Source: Victivallis sp. Marseille-Q1083 (GTDB lineage: Bacteria; Verrucomicrobiota; Lentisphaeria; Victivallales; Victivallaceae). From it: 64,000 bases of DNA. A program made the translations under genes and the position numbers. Shown piece after piece: positions 45,166 to 52,632 of this stretch (its first letter is position 1; every line of letters starts with the position of its first letter). The notes below the pieces were generated by a model. It was given only the letters and a program-made list of their open reading frames with translations, was not told the DNA's origin and searched no databases. The stretch lies in the NCBI RefSeq assembly GCF_903645315.1, contig NZ_CAHJXL010000001.1, positions 682,001-746,000 on the forward strand. The letters are read 5' to 3'.

Positions 45166-45738
45166 ATGTTTCGAACCGCCCAAGGCCGGAAACGGTTATT
45201 TTTTGCGCTGGAACTGCCGGACACCTTGAAGCAGGCGCTGCTCGCCCGGCCGCTTCCGTTGCAGCGCGGCCAAGCGGTTCCGGCCGGGCACCTGCACCTG
45301 ACAATCCGGTTTCTGGGCGATGTCGATCCGGCCAATGAGCAAAAACTGCTGGAATTCTGCCGGCAGTTCCGGTTGGCTTCCTCCATTCCGTTGCTCCCTG
45401 ACAAGTTCGACTGCTTTCCGACGCGAAGCAGGGCGCGAAGCTTCCACCTCCGTCTGAAGCCGGTACCGGAATTGCTGGAACTCCGCGACTGCTTGAACGG
45501 CGATTGGGACCGGTTGTCCAGCAACGGAGAAGGCCGGCCTTTCCGGCCGCATATCACGCTCTGTCGGATGCGCCGGGTTCCGACCGCGGAAGAATTCCGG
45601 CAATTGGACGACTGGGCGGCAAAGCAACGGCTGCCGGCGGCGCCGGCGACCGTTTTGACACTTTTTCACAGCTTTTTCCGGGATAACCGGCTGGTGCATG
45701 CGCCGCTGGCCACGGTCAAAACCCGAGGGACGGACTGA
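45166..45738 (+). CDS. thpR: RNA 2',3'-cyclic phosphodiesterase (LigT/2H family)
   Basis: 190 residues, the usual length. Both 2H motifs are present: HLHLTIRFLGDVD (about residues 43-55) and FRPHITLCRMRR (about 126-137), each with the H-x-T/h-x active-site pattern. The opening KRLFFALELPD is also typical. The enzyme opens 2',3'-cyclic phosphate ends of RNA. It follows the acetyltransferase by 32 bases and ends 37 bases before the flavoprotein. Confidence 0.92.
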   Translation: MFRTAQGRKRLFFALELPDTLKQALLARPLPLQRGQAVPAGHLHLTIRFLGDVDPANEQKLLEFCRQFRLASSIPLLPDKFDCFPTRSRARSFHLRLKPVPELLELRDCLNGDWDRLSSNGEGRPFRPHITLCRMRRVPTAEEFRQLDDWAAKQRLPAAPATVLTLFHSFFRDNRLVHAPLATVKTRGTD

Positions 45739-45775
45739 ACATGACGGAATTCAAAAAGAACGGGAATTTGTTCAA

Positions 45776-46354
45776 ATGAAAGTAATCGGCCTCAACGGCA
45801 GCGCCCGGAAAGACGGCAACACCGCCATCATCCTGCGGACCGTGCTGGCGGAAATCGAACGGCACGGCATCGCCACCGAACTGATTCAACTGGCGGACCG
45901 GGAGATCGCTCCGTGCCGGGGCTGTTTCGCCTGCCGCGGCAAACGAAACTGTCTTTTTGGCAATGATGCATTTCAGACGGTTTTTCAGGCCATCTGCGCC
46001 GCGGACGGCATTCTGCTGGGTTCACCGGTCTATTCCGCCGATGTTTCCGCCAGGCTGAAAGCGTTTCTGGAGCGCGCCGGCGTCGTCGCGGCCGTCAATC
46101 CCGGCTTGCTGAAGCGTAAAGTCGGCGCGGCGGTTTCGGCGGTGAGACGCGGCGGCGGCCTGGCGGCAGTGGACACGATGAATCATTTTTTCCTGAACAA
46201 AGAGATGATCGTCGCCGGTTCGACCTATTGGAACATGGTTTACGGCAAAAATACCGGCGATGTCCGCGACGATGCCGAAGGGATTGAAAACATGCGCAAC
46301 CTCGGCGAAAACATCGCCTGGCTGCTGCGAAACCTGCCGGAGGACCGCCGATGA
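45776..46354 (+). CDS. Iron-sulfur flavoprotein / NADPH-dependent FMN reductase family
   Basis: 192 residues from the ATG at 45776, where MKVIGLNGSARKDGNTA, the FMN phosphate loop, begins; the frame from 45698 overlaps thpR and is not favoured. The cysteine motif CRGCFACRGKRNC (about residues 45-57) is the compact Fe-S site of iron-sulfur flavoproteins. SPVYSADVSARLKAFLERAG binds the flavin ring in relatives. It probably acts as a small redox carrier or reductase. Its stop overlaps the start of the next gene by four bases. Confidence 0.88.
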   Translation: MKVIGLNGSARKDGNTAIILRTVLAEIERHGIATELIQLADREIAPCRGCFACRGKRNCLFGNDAFQTVFQAICAADGILLGSPVYSADVSARLKAFLERAGVVAAVNPGLLKRKVGAAVSAVRRGGGLAAVDTMNHFFLNKEMIVAGSTYWNMVYGKNTGDVRDDAEGIENMRNLGENIAWLLRNLPEDRR

Positions 46355-47553
46355 TCGCGCTGGAAACCGGACGCCTGAAAATCATTCCGCTGGAACTGCC
46401 GCAATTGAAACTACTGCTGGCCGGCACGCCGGTTTTGGAAAAAGCGCTCGGGCTGGCCGCCTCGGCCCAGGAACTGGACGAACCGGCCCGGGCGGCGATG
46501 GCTTCCCTGGCGAAATCGGCGGCTCGAGCTCCGGCTTCTTATCCCTGGATGACCAATTGGCAGATCATTCTAAAAGAACGCAATATCGCTGTCGGCAGCG
46601 CCTGTTTCATGGCGGTGCCGGACGATGCCGGAATCGTGGAAATCGGTTACGGCATCCATCCCATTTTTCAGCGCCGCGGCTACATGACCGAAGCGCTGGA
46701 AGCGCTCTGCGGCTGGGCGCTCCGGCAGCCCGGTGTCGGCGCCGTCGCGGCGGAAAGCGAGCCGGCCAACACGGCTTCCCGCCGGGTCCTGAAGAAATGC
46801 GGTTTCCTGCCTTGCAGCGATACCCGCTCGCTGCGGGTCGCCCCGCAGAAAATCCACGCCGGCACCGTAAAAGCAGTCATGAAAGCCGCCGGCTCACCAG
46901 TCCAGGCGGCGGCGCTTCAGCGTTTTTTCAAAACCGGCCAAGGCCAATACGGCGAAGGCGACCGTTTCCTCGGCCTCCGCACCCCGCAAACCCGCCGGAT
47001 CGCCGGAATTTTCCGGCAGCTTCCGCTGTCGCAAATTACGGTTCTGCTGGCCAACCCTTTTCATGAGATCCGGTTGTGTGCGCTGCTGATCCTCGTCGAC
47101 CAGTATCATCGGAGCGACGAAACGCGTCGGGAACGGATTCTGGAGCTGTATCTCGACCAGAGCGCCACGGCCATCAACAACTGGGATCTGGTGGATTTGA
47201 GCGCGCCGGGAATTGTCGGAATTCATGCGTTGGCGCACGGCAACGGCGTGATCGAATCCCTGGCCGACGATCCGCTTTTATGGCGGCAGCGGATCGCGGT
47301 GGTGGCAACCCAGACCCTGATCCGGCACGGAGAATTTGACGAAACGCTCCGGCTGGCCGAACGTTTTCTGACCCATCGGCACGACTTGATGCACAAAGCG
47401 TGCGGCTGGATGCTGCGGGAAATCGGGAAGCGAAACCGGGACGTTCTCAGCGGTTTTCTGCAAAGACACCGGACCGCCATGCCGCGCACCATGCTGCGTT
47501 ACGCCATCGAGCATTACCCGGAAGCGCAACGCCGGGCTTTCCTGCAGCGCTGA
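46351..47553 (+). CDS. GNAT acetyltransferase fused to an AlkD-like DNA alkylation repair domain
   Basis: 400 residues in one frame. Residues about 1-172 are a GNAT domain (IGYGIHPIFQRRGYMTEALEALCGWAL with the acetyl-CoA loop R-R-G-Y; NTASRRVLKKCGF). Residues about 180-400 are a HEAT-like AlkD domain (FLGLRTPQTRRIAGIFRQL; INNWDLVDLSAPGIVG with the catalytic-region NWDLVD; MLREIGKRNRDVLSGFLQRH; MPRTMLRYAIEHYP with the conserved arginine). AlkD excises N3- and N7-alkylated bases without flipping them. A fusion with GNAT is unusual; the GNAT part might be unrelated to repair. It overlaps the flavoprotein gene (ATGA). Confidence 0.9.
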   Translation: MIALETGRLKIIPLELPQLKLLLAGTPVLEKALGLAASAQELDEPARAAMASLAKSAARAPASYPWMTNWQIILKERNIAVGSACFMAVPDDAGIVEIGYGIHPIFQRRGYMTEALEALCGWALRQPGVGAVAAESEPANTASRRVLKKCGFLPCSDTRSLRVAPQKIHAGTVKAVMKAAGSPVQAAALQRFFKTGQGQYGEGDRFLGLRTPQTRRIAGIFRQLPLSQITVLLANPFHEIRLCALLILVDQYHRSDETRRERILELYLDQSATAINNWDLVDLSAPGIVGIHALAHGNGVIESLADDPLLWRQRIAVVATQTLIRHGEFDETLRLAERFLTHRHDLMHKACGWMLREIGKRNRDVLSGFLQRHRTAMPRTMLRYAIEHYPEAQRRAFLQR

Positions 47554-47555
47554 AA

Positions 47556-47587
47556 CAAAAAAAACGCCGGGGCAAAGCCACCGGCGT
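47556..47587 (-). terminator. Rho-independent terminator of the PEP-CTERM-like gene
   Basis: ACGCCGG (47564-47570) pairs with CCGGCGT (47581-47587) around GGCAAAGCCA, which can add further pairs (GGC/GCC). Read on the minus strand the stem is followed by eight Ts. It serves the minus-strand gene ending at 47606 and lies between convergent genes. Confidence 0.85.
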
Positions 47588-47605
47588 CAAACAACACTGG
47601 CAAAT

Positions 47606-48128
47606 TCAGGAACGTTTCCATTTCTTTCGCAAGCCGAAAAATCCCGCTCCGGCGCCGCCGAGCAACACGGTGGCCACCACCCCCGGCAACGGTTGACCGG
47701 CCGGTCCGGTATATTCGCCAGGCCTCAACTGGATGCGGAAATTACCGTTCAACGACTTTTCATCGCCCAGGGCATCCAGGCTATACTGCGCATTGCTGTG
47801 CTGCGTCAGTGTAAACAACGTCGTATAATCATTATCCTTGCCGATGAAAAAACCGATCTCTTCTCCGGCCGCAAAGTTGCCGAAGTCGAATTTCTTGCCT
47901 TTGGCGGCATCGACCTCGAAAACGCCATAGCGGGTATACCCCCTTGCCGTCCTTGACATAATAACCGAAACTGTCGAGACTTTTAAAGAAATCGTTGTTG
48001 GTCACATGAATCATCAACGACATATTTTCATTGAAAACGATTCCGTCCGAATTGACATCGTACTGATAAACGGCGAATCCGGACAAAGCCAGACAACTCA
48101 GCAGCAATGTGATTATGATTTTCTTCAT
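47606..48128 (-). pseudogene. Secreted protein with PEP-CTERM-like anchor, frameshifted in a G5 run
   Basis: The ATG at 48128 starts a signal peptide (MKKIIITLLLSCLALSGFA) and runs to FGYYVKDGKG. At a run of five Gs (plus-strand C5 at 47939-47943) the frame is lost; with four Gs it would continue as YTRYGVFEVDAAKGKKFDFGNF to a C terminus GQPLPGVVATVLLGGAGAGFFGLRKKWKRS, which has the P-x-P, hydrophobic and basic pattern of a PEP-CTERM-type sorting signal. The complete product would have about 174 residues and be cell-surface anchored. The break may be a true mutation, slip-strand phase variation or a sequencing error. Confidence 0.7.
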
Positions 48129-48337
48129 TTTTTTTGAAAGCAAAACCAAAACGATTCATCTTTTTCAAGACGTTCCTCTGCACTTACAATATCCCTCTTT
48201 TTGAAAAAGACAAATTATTTATTGGTTTGTAAGCAGTTATTATGATTTTTTTTGCAAAAAAAATTCTTTTTCGCCTCAAACGGGCCTTGCAACCATTCGG
48301 TTTCCAACCATCACCCAAACCATCAGGCTCCGGCAAA

Positions 48338-49348
48338 TTATCCCCGGCAGGTCTGGCGCCAGATCAGGGAAGATTTGATTTCGATCTGGGTATAATGGTC
48401 GGAATGATTGTCCGCAGCAATCAATTCGGCCAGCCGGTCGATGGCGGCCCGCACCACGGCATCCAAATGGAGTTCGACGCTGGTCAGCGGCGGGGTAAGC
48501 ACTTCACCGATTTCCAGATTGTCGAAGCCGGCCACGCTGATCTGCTGCGGAATCGCCACACCCGATTTCAACAGTTCAAGCACGCCGCCGGAAGCGATCA
48601 AGTCGTTGGCAAAAACGATCGCATCCGGCCGCTCCGGCAGAGCCAGCAGTTGTTTGACCGCCTCCGCTCCGGCAACCATCGTATTCTTGACATTTTCCAG
48701 CCAATAGGATTCCGGCACGCGCAAGCCCGCAAAAGCCAGGACCTCCTCCATGACCTGGAACCGCCGGTTGAGCATCGGGAAGGTCCGGTTGGTCACCACA
48801 AAAGCAAATCTCCGGTGGCCCGCGGCAATCAGCCGCCGGATCAATTCGACGCCGCCCGGCTGGGGATTGGAAATGACGCAATCGCAACAAAGCCGCTGGG
48901 TAAAATCCTCGATCGCCACCACTGGCAAACCGTGCCGATGGATTTGCTCGACGAACTGCGGCGGCGGATAGGAAGCCAGCAGAACGCCGTCGACCCGGCG
49001 TTCCCGCAGCAGCTCCGGCAGGGCCTGGTGCGCCGGATCGACGAAATTGACAAAAAGAAACCGGCCGGTTTTCGAAGCATACCGTTCGGCGGCATAGATC
49101 AAACCGCGCTGGAACTGATCGTCGACCGAAAGCTCCTGATCCGGGAAAATCATCGCCAGGCAATTGGAGCGTTTGTTATAATAAGGAGTCGGGCGATAAC
49201 CGATGCTTTCGGCATAGGCGATAATCTCCTGTGCCTTTTTACGGCCGACGCCCGGTTGACCGCTGAGCGCCCGCGACACGGTGCTGGCGGTCGTATGCAG
49301 TTGCCGGGCGATGGTGGTGATACTGACACCCGAATGATCCCGGTTCAT
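48338..49348 (-). CDS. LacI-family transcriptional regulator
   Basis: 336 residues. The N-terminal helix-turn-helix and hinge are clear (SITTIARQLHTTASTVSRALSGQPGVGRKKAQEIIAYAESIGYRP), followed by a periplasmic-binding-protein-like effector domain (LIRRLIAAGHRRFAFVV; RPDAIVFANDLIASGGVLELLKSG; ISVAGFDNLEIGEVLTPPLTSVE). AGGAGG stands six bases before the ATG. It should bind operators as a dimer and respond to a sugar. An ACGCAA-TAT-TTGCGT operator lies in its own promoter region and again ahead of the divergent prepilin-like gene. Confidence 0.95.
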   Translation of the reverse strand: MNRDHSGVSITTIARQLHTTASTVSRALSGQPGVGRKKAQEIIAYAESIGYRPTPYYNKRSNCLAMIFPDQELSVDDQFQRGLIYAAERYASKTGRFLFVNFVDPAHQALPELLRERRVDGVLLASYPPPQFVEQIHRHGLPVVAIEDFTQRLCCDCVISNPQPGGVELIRRLIAAGHRRFAFVVTNRTFPMLNRRFQVMEEVLAFAGLRVPESYWLENVKNTMVAGAEAVKQLLALPERPDAIVFANDLIASGGVLELLKSGVAIPQQISVAGFDNLEIGEVLTPPLTSVELHLDAVVRAAIDRLAELIAADNHSDHYTQIEIKSSLIWRQTCRG

Positions 49349-49390
49349 AATCCTCCTGTCGACTTTCCATCATATAATTATGATAAAAAA

Positions 49391-49445
49391 ACGCAATATT
49401 TGCGTTATTTTCGTATAGTATAGCGAATTTTCCCGGCAAAGTCAA
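49391..49445 (-). promoter_or_regulatory. Promoter and operator of the LacI regulator
   Basis: On the minus strand TTGACT (49445-49440), a 17-base spacer and TATACT (49422-49417). Eleven bases downstream lies the inverted repeat ACGCAATATTTGCGT (49391-49405), arms of six bases around TAT. Placed just after the transcription start, it suggests autorepression. Confidence 0.87.
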
Positions 49446-49577
49446 TAGCGATTGCCCGCTCATCGTCGTTTTTCCCGCCATTTTTTTCATCACAACGATA
49501 TCCTTCGTTATTTCAAACAGTTTCAATCAAACAAAACGGTTTTTAAAAAAAAATTTCCACTTTTTTGATCCGGCCTA

Positions 49578-49661
49578 TTGACATGTTACGCAAATTTTGC
49601 TATAATTACTGTTGAAGAAGTTAAAGAGAAAATTTTTAAAGAGATAACGCAATATTTGCGT
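49578..49661 (+). promoter_or_regulatory. Promoter and operator of the divergent prepilin-like gene
   Basis: TTGACA (49578-49583), a 17-base spacer that contains the half-site TTACGCAA, and TATAAT (49601-49606) are a full-consensus sigma70 promoter. ACGCAATATTTGCGT, identical to the operator in the regulator's promoter, follows at 49647-49661, forty bases after the -10. The gene starts at 49706. Confidence 0.88.
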
Positions 49662-49705
49662 AGTCATAAAAGCAATTTTAACGATGAAAAAGAAAGGGTT
49701 GACAT

Positions 49706-50467
49706 GTGAAAAAAAGTTTTACATTGATTGAATTGCTCGTAGTAATAGCAATCATAGCCATTCTAGCCAGCATGCTGCTGCCGGCGCTCGGCAAAGCCAA
49801 GCAAGCCGCCCAAGTCATCAAATGCGCCGGCAACATGAAACAGCAGTCGCTCGGCGTCCTCATGTACTCGAATGATTCCGACGACTACGCACCGATGTAC
49901 AAAGCCAACTGGACCGAAACGACTGCCAATTTCTTCCAAAGCCGTTTCTGGTATGCCAAGCTGGTCGACGATTACGGCGTCACTCCGGAATTGTTCCAAT
50001 GCCCGAGCAACCCCTGGAAAGATTACGGCGACTCCGGCAACGCCGATTATCTGCCGCAATTCGGCTGGAAGATCAATGTAGAGGATTGGGGCGGCAATCA
50101 GTGGGAATGCAACTATACGCTGAACGGCGTCGGCATTTACACGATGCCGTTTCCTTACGCCTCCCGGGGACTTGGCGGCAAACTGTCCCGCTGCGATATG
50201 GCGTCACAGACGGTGATGATCCTGGAAGGCCCTTACCCGAGCTGCGTCGACGGGGTTTCCGTCTGGAACGACGGCTGTTCCCGCTTCGCCAAAGGCAACC
50301 CCTACACCCGCGACCACGGCGGAGCGGCGGCGGTCTTTGCGGTGATGGACGGACATGTCGTCAAAACGAAATACTCGGCCGGGCCGATCGATCTCTATCT
50401 CGTGCCGATGTCATCGCTGCTCGGCGAAGGCGGCTGGCTGTTCGGTTCGTTTTTCTATCCGGAATGA
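49706..50467 (+). CDS. Prepilin-like secreted protein regulated by the neighbouring LacI protein
   Basis: 253 residues with a GTG start; AAAGGG lies seven bases before it. The N terminus [20 protein letters not shown] is the prepilin signal, nearly identical to that of the protein at 41.1 kb. [22 protein letters not shown] and MLEGPYPSC-like middle parts follow, and [18 protein letters not shown] near the C terminus is the H-x9-DG-type motif. The promoter is consensus and an operator identical to that of the divergent LacI gene lies downstream of it. Expression should be tightly sugar-controlled and high when relieved. The exact role of these pseudopilins is unsettled. Confidence 0.93.
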   Translation: MKKSFTLIELLVVIAIIAILASMLLPALGKAKQAAQVIKCAGNMKQQSLGVLMYSNDSDDYAPMYKANWTETTANFFQSRFWYAKLVDDYGVTPELFQCPSNPWKDYGDSGNADYLPQFGWKINVEDWGGNQWECNYTLNGVGIYTMPFPYASRGLGGKLSRCDMASQTVMILEGPYPSCVDGVSVWNDGCSRFAKGNPYTRDHGGAAAVFAVMDGHVVKTKYSAGPIDLYLVPMSSLLGEGGWLFGSFFYPE

Positions 50468-50491
50468 GCGTTTTCCAAGATACTCCTTCAA

Positions 50492-50515
50492 CGCTCCGGA
50501 GCTCGGGCCGGAGCG
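50492..50515. terminator. Hairpin between convergent genes
   Basis: CGCTCCGG (50492-50499) pairs perfectly with CCGGAGCG (50508-50515) around AGCTCGGG. Neither side has a T tract. It lies 25 bases after the prepilin-like gene and 14 bases before the end of the minus-strand operon, where it may act as a bidirectional mRNA end. Confidence 0.5.
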
Positions 50516-50528
50516 AATCATTCATGCG

Positions 50529-52610
50529 TCAATGCGTTGTTTCGTTTCCGGCAAAACGCAGCACCAGCGGCAATCGGAAATCGACCGGACCGGCAAAATC
50601 GATTCGCCAGCCGCCCGGCAGCGGCGAGACAGTCAGGCGGTCGTCGCCGGTCCAAATCCCGGCTTCGGTCAGCCGTTCAGGGCGGGGCATTCCGGCTTCC
50701 GGCGGCGCGGCAAGCGTGAAACGGCACCGGGTCCAGCCGTCCAGGTTGAAGTTGAAACAACCCAGCACGGTGAAGTTTCCGGCAGTTTTGCGCCACGCCA
50801 ATGCGTAAGCGCCATCGCCTTGAAACAAAATATCCGGACACCGGTCCCCGTAAAGAAATTTCACCACATGGTGCAATTGATCGCGCCGAAACGGATGGCA
50901 ATAGGAGACGCCGAAGGCACTCTGATAATCCAGCGCGTGAGTGACGACCCGGCCGCCACGGCTGTTGACGAAAGCGACCATCGCCGGCATCACCCGGACG
51001 GTGTCCGGATCGACGAAATCGGCTACGCTCCGGGCGCCGGGCCGCGGTTTCAACCGGCAGAATCTGCCGTCGCTCCACAGGGTCGGCAGCGTCACCGTCA
51101 AATATTTGCGCGCGCCGCCGCCGAACTCCGGATCATGAATTTCTTCCGCCGCCACCGGGCCGGACAAATCCCGCCGGTGACACGGCGCGGCGACTTCGGC
51201 CAGGCCGATTTCAGGACCGAATCCGCGCTCAACCAGAATCCGCGCCGCCGGACCGTCCAGGAACAGTCCTTTCGCCAGCAGGCCGATCAGCGCATCATCG
51301 TCCAGCGCCCGGGCCGTCTCGCCGGACAATGCCGAGACTTCCGAGGCCGTAAAGGTCGTCGCGATGCCGTGCGACTCCAGCGCCTGCATCAAATTGTAAC
51401 CGTCTTCACACAAGTCGCCGTAACCGGCGCCAGCCGCAAGCCGCTTGAACTTCGACGCCGCCGGTTCGTGAAACAGCCGGACGCCGTGGAACGCTCCGGT
51501 CGGCAGGGTCGCCCGGCTCAAAGCGGTCAAAAACGGTTTTCGTTCGGCCAGCATCCAGCCGAATTCTGCTTCATCGGCCATCGGAGTGCCGACGTGGTCA
51601 AAGAGATTCAGCGTAACGCCGTCCGCGCCATATGCAAACGACAGCGCAATTTCCAGAAAAGAGAAAGCGACGCTCTTGGAAAATCGGGTGAACGGCACAT
51701 TTTCCACTTCGGTCAATTCGACCGTTTCCGGCGGCAGCACATGCCGGGTCAGTTTGATCGAATCCTGCGAATAATAGAGACCGCGCAAAGATTCTTCATT
51801 ATAATTGGACATCGGCGGACGGCTGTAAAGAGGACGTCCGTCAGCCAGCGCCGCCGCAAATCGCCGCCAGTCGCGCCCTTCCAGACAATGCAGCCGCGGC
51901 CCCGACGACATCAAACCGAGACTGGTTGCCGGGCTGACCTCATGGACGGTCCGGGCTAGAAAACCGGCTGTTTCGATCATGATATCGCATTGCATATCCA
52001 GATATTCGGCCCGCCAGGGATGCGGTTCGCCGGGCTGCAGAATCGCCGCGACCAATTCCCCGCGCGTCACCGGCCGACCGATTCGTTTGCCGAATTCGGC
52101 CAGATGGCGGTCGCAGAAACAGCCGTAACGGACCGGCTCATGGTTAAAGGTCCGGATGTCATCCTCGACCCAGAGCACCTGCGGCTCGGTCGCCGCATAC
52201 AGACGCCAGAGTGCGGCAATGTGCCGCCGCCACGCTTCCGACAGAAAACAGGCGCAATGTCTGGCCCGGATGCCGTCGTGACCGACCACCGGTTCCAGAC
52301 CGGGCAAACGTTCCAGGTCATTGCGGCCGCGGTCGCATTGTCCGGCGGTGACCCAGGGGTTCAGTGAATAAACAATATTCCGCCTGGTCAACTCCTCCCG
52401 GACTTTCAGCAATCTGGGCTGATAAGCACGAGCCCATTCCAGTGACGGATGACCATGAAAAAATTCCTCGACGTCAAGTTTGACGATCACTTCATCGATC
52501 CCGAAACGGACTGCCGATTCGACCAGATCTTCGAGCAGTTCGTCGAAACGCCACGGCACCAGCGTCCGCCGCAAAGCATACCAGGCATGGGAATAACAAC
52601 CGGTACTCAT
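50529..52610 (-). CDS. Putative glycoside hydrolase-like protein (TIM-barrel, unassigned family)
   Basis: 693 residues without a signal peptide. The N-terminal 350 residues look like a (beta/alpha)8 barrel: FGIDEVIVKLDVEEFFHG, IVYSLNPWVTAG, and QVLWVEDDIRTFNH, where the acidic pair could be the acid/base, followed by TVELTEVENVPFTRFSKSV with a possible nucleophile. A Rossmann-like middle and a C-terminal beta domain complete it, as in GH42-like enzymes, but I could not assign a family. It is the last gene of the minus-strand operon, 22 bases after the GH78-like gene, and should act in glycan breakdown in the cytoplasm. Confidence 0.65.
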   Translation of the reverse strand: MSTGCYSHAWYALRRTLVPWRFDELLEDLVESAVRFGIDEVIVKLDVEEFFHGHPSLEWARAYQPRLLKVREELTRRNIVYSLNPWVTAGQCDRGRNDLERLPGLEPVVGHDGIRARHCACFLSEAWRRHIAALWRLYAATEPQVLWVEDDIRTFNHEPVRYGCFCDRHLAEFGKRIGRPVTRGELVAAILQPGEPHPWRAEYLDMQCDIMIETAGFLARTVHEVSPATSLGLMSSGPRLHCLEGRDWRRFAAALADGRPLYSRPPMSNYNEESLRGLYYSQDSIKLTRHVLPPETVELTEVENVPFTRFSKSVAFSFLEIALSFAYGADGVTLNLFDHVGTPMADEAEFGWMLAERKPFLTALSRATLPTGAFHGVRLFHEPAASKFKRLAAGAGYGDLCEDGYNLMQALESHGIATTFTASEVSALSGETARALDDDALIGLLAKGLFLDGPAARILVERGFGPEIGLAEVAAPCHRRDLSGPVAAEEIHDPEFGGGARKYLTVTLPTLWSDGRFCRLKPRPGARSVADFVDPDTVRVMPAMVAFVNSRGGRVVTHALDYQSAFGVSYCHPFRRDQLHHVVKFLYGDRCPDILFQGDGAYALAWRKTAGNFTVLGCFNFNLDGWTRCRFTLAAPPEAGMPRPERLTEAGIWTGDDRLTVSPLPGGWRIDFAGPVDFRLPLVLRFAGNETTH

Positions 52611-52632
52611 AACCTCAAAACCTTCCTTTCAA

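Noticed and set aside
48242-49423. 393-codon plus-strand frame opposite the LacI regulator
   Set aside because: Antisense to a textbook LacI-family gene with helix-turn-helix and effector domain.
50355-51959. 534-codon plus-strand frame opposite the glycoside hydrolase-like gene
   Set aside because: Antisense shadow that begins within the end of the prepilin-like gene and has no recognisable domain.
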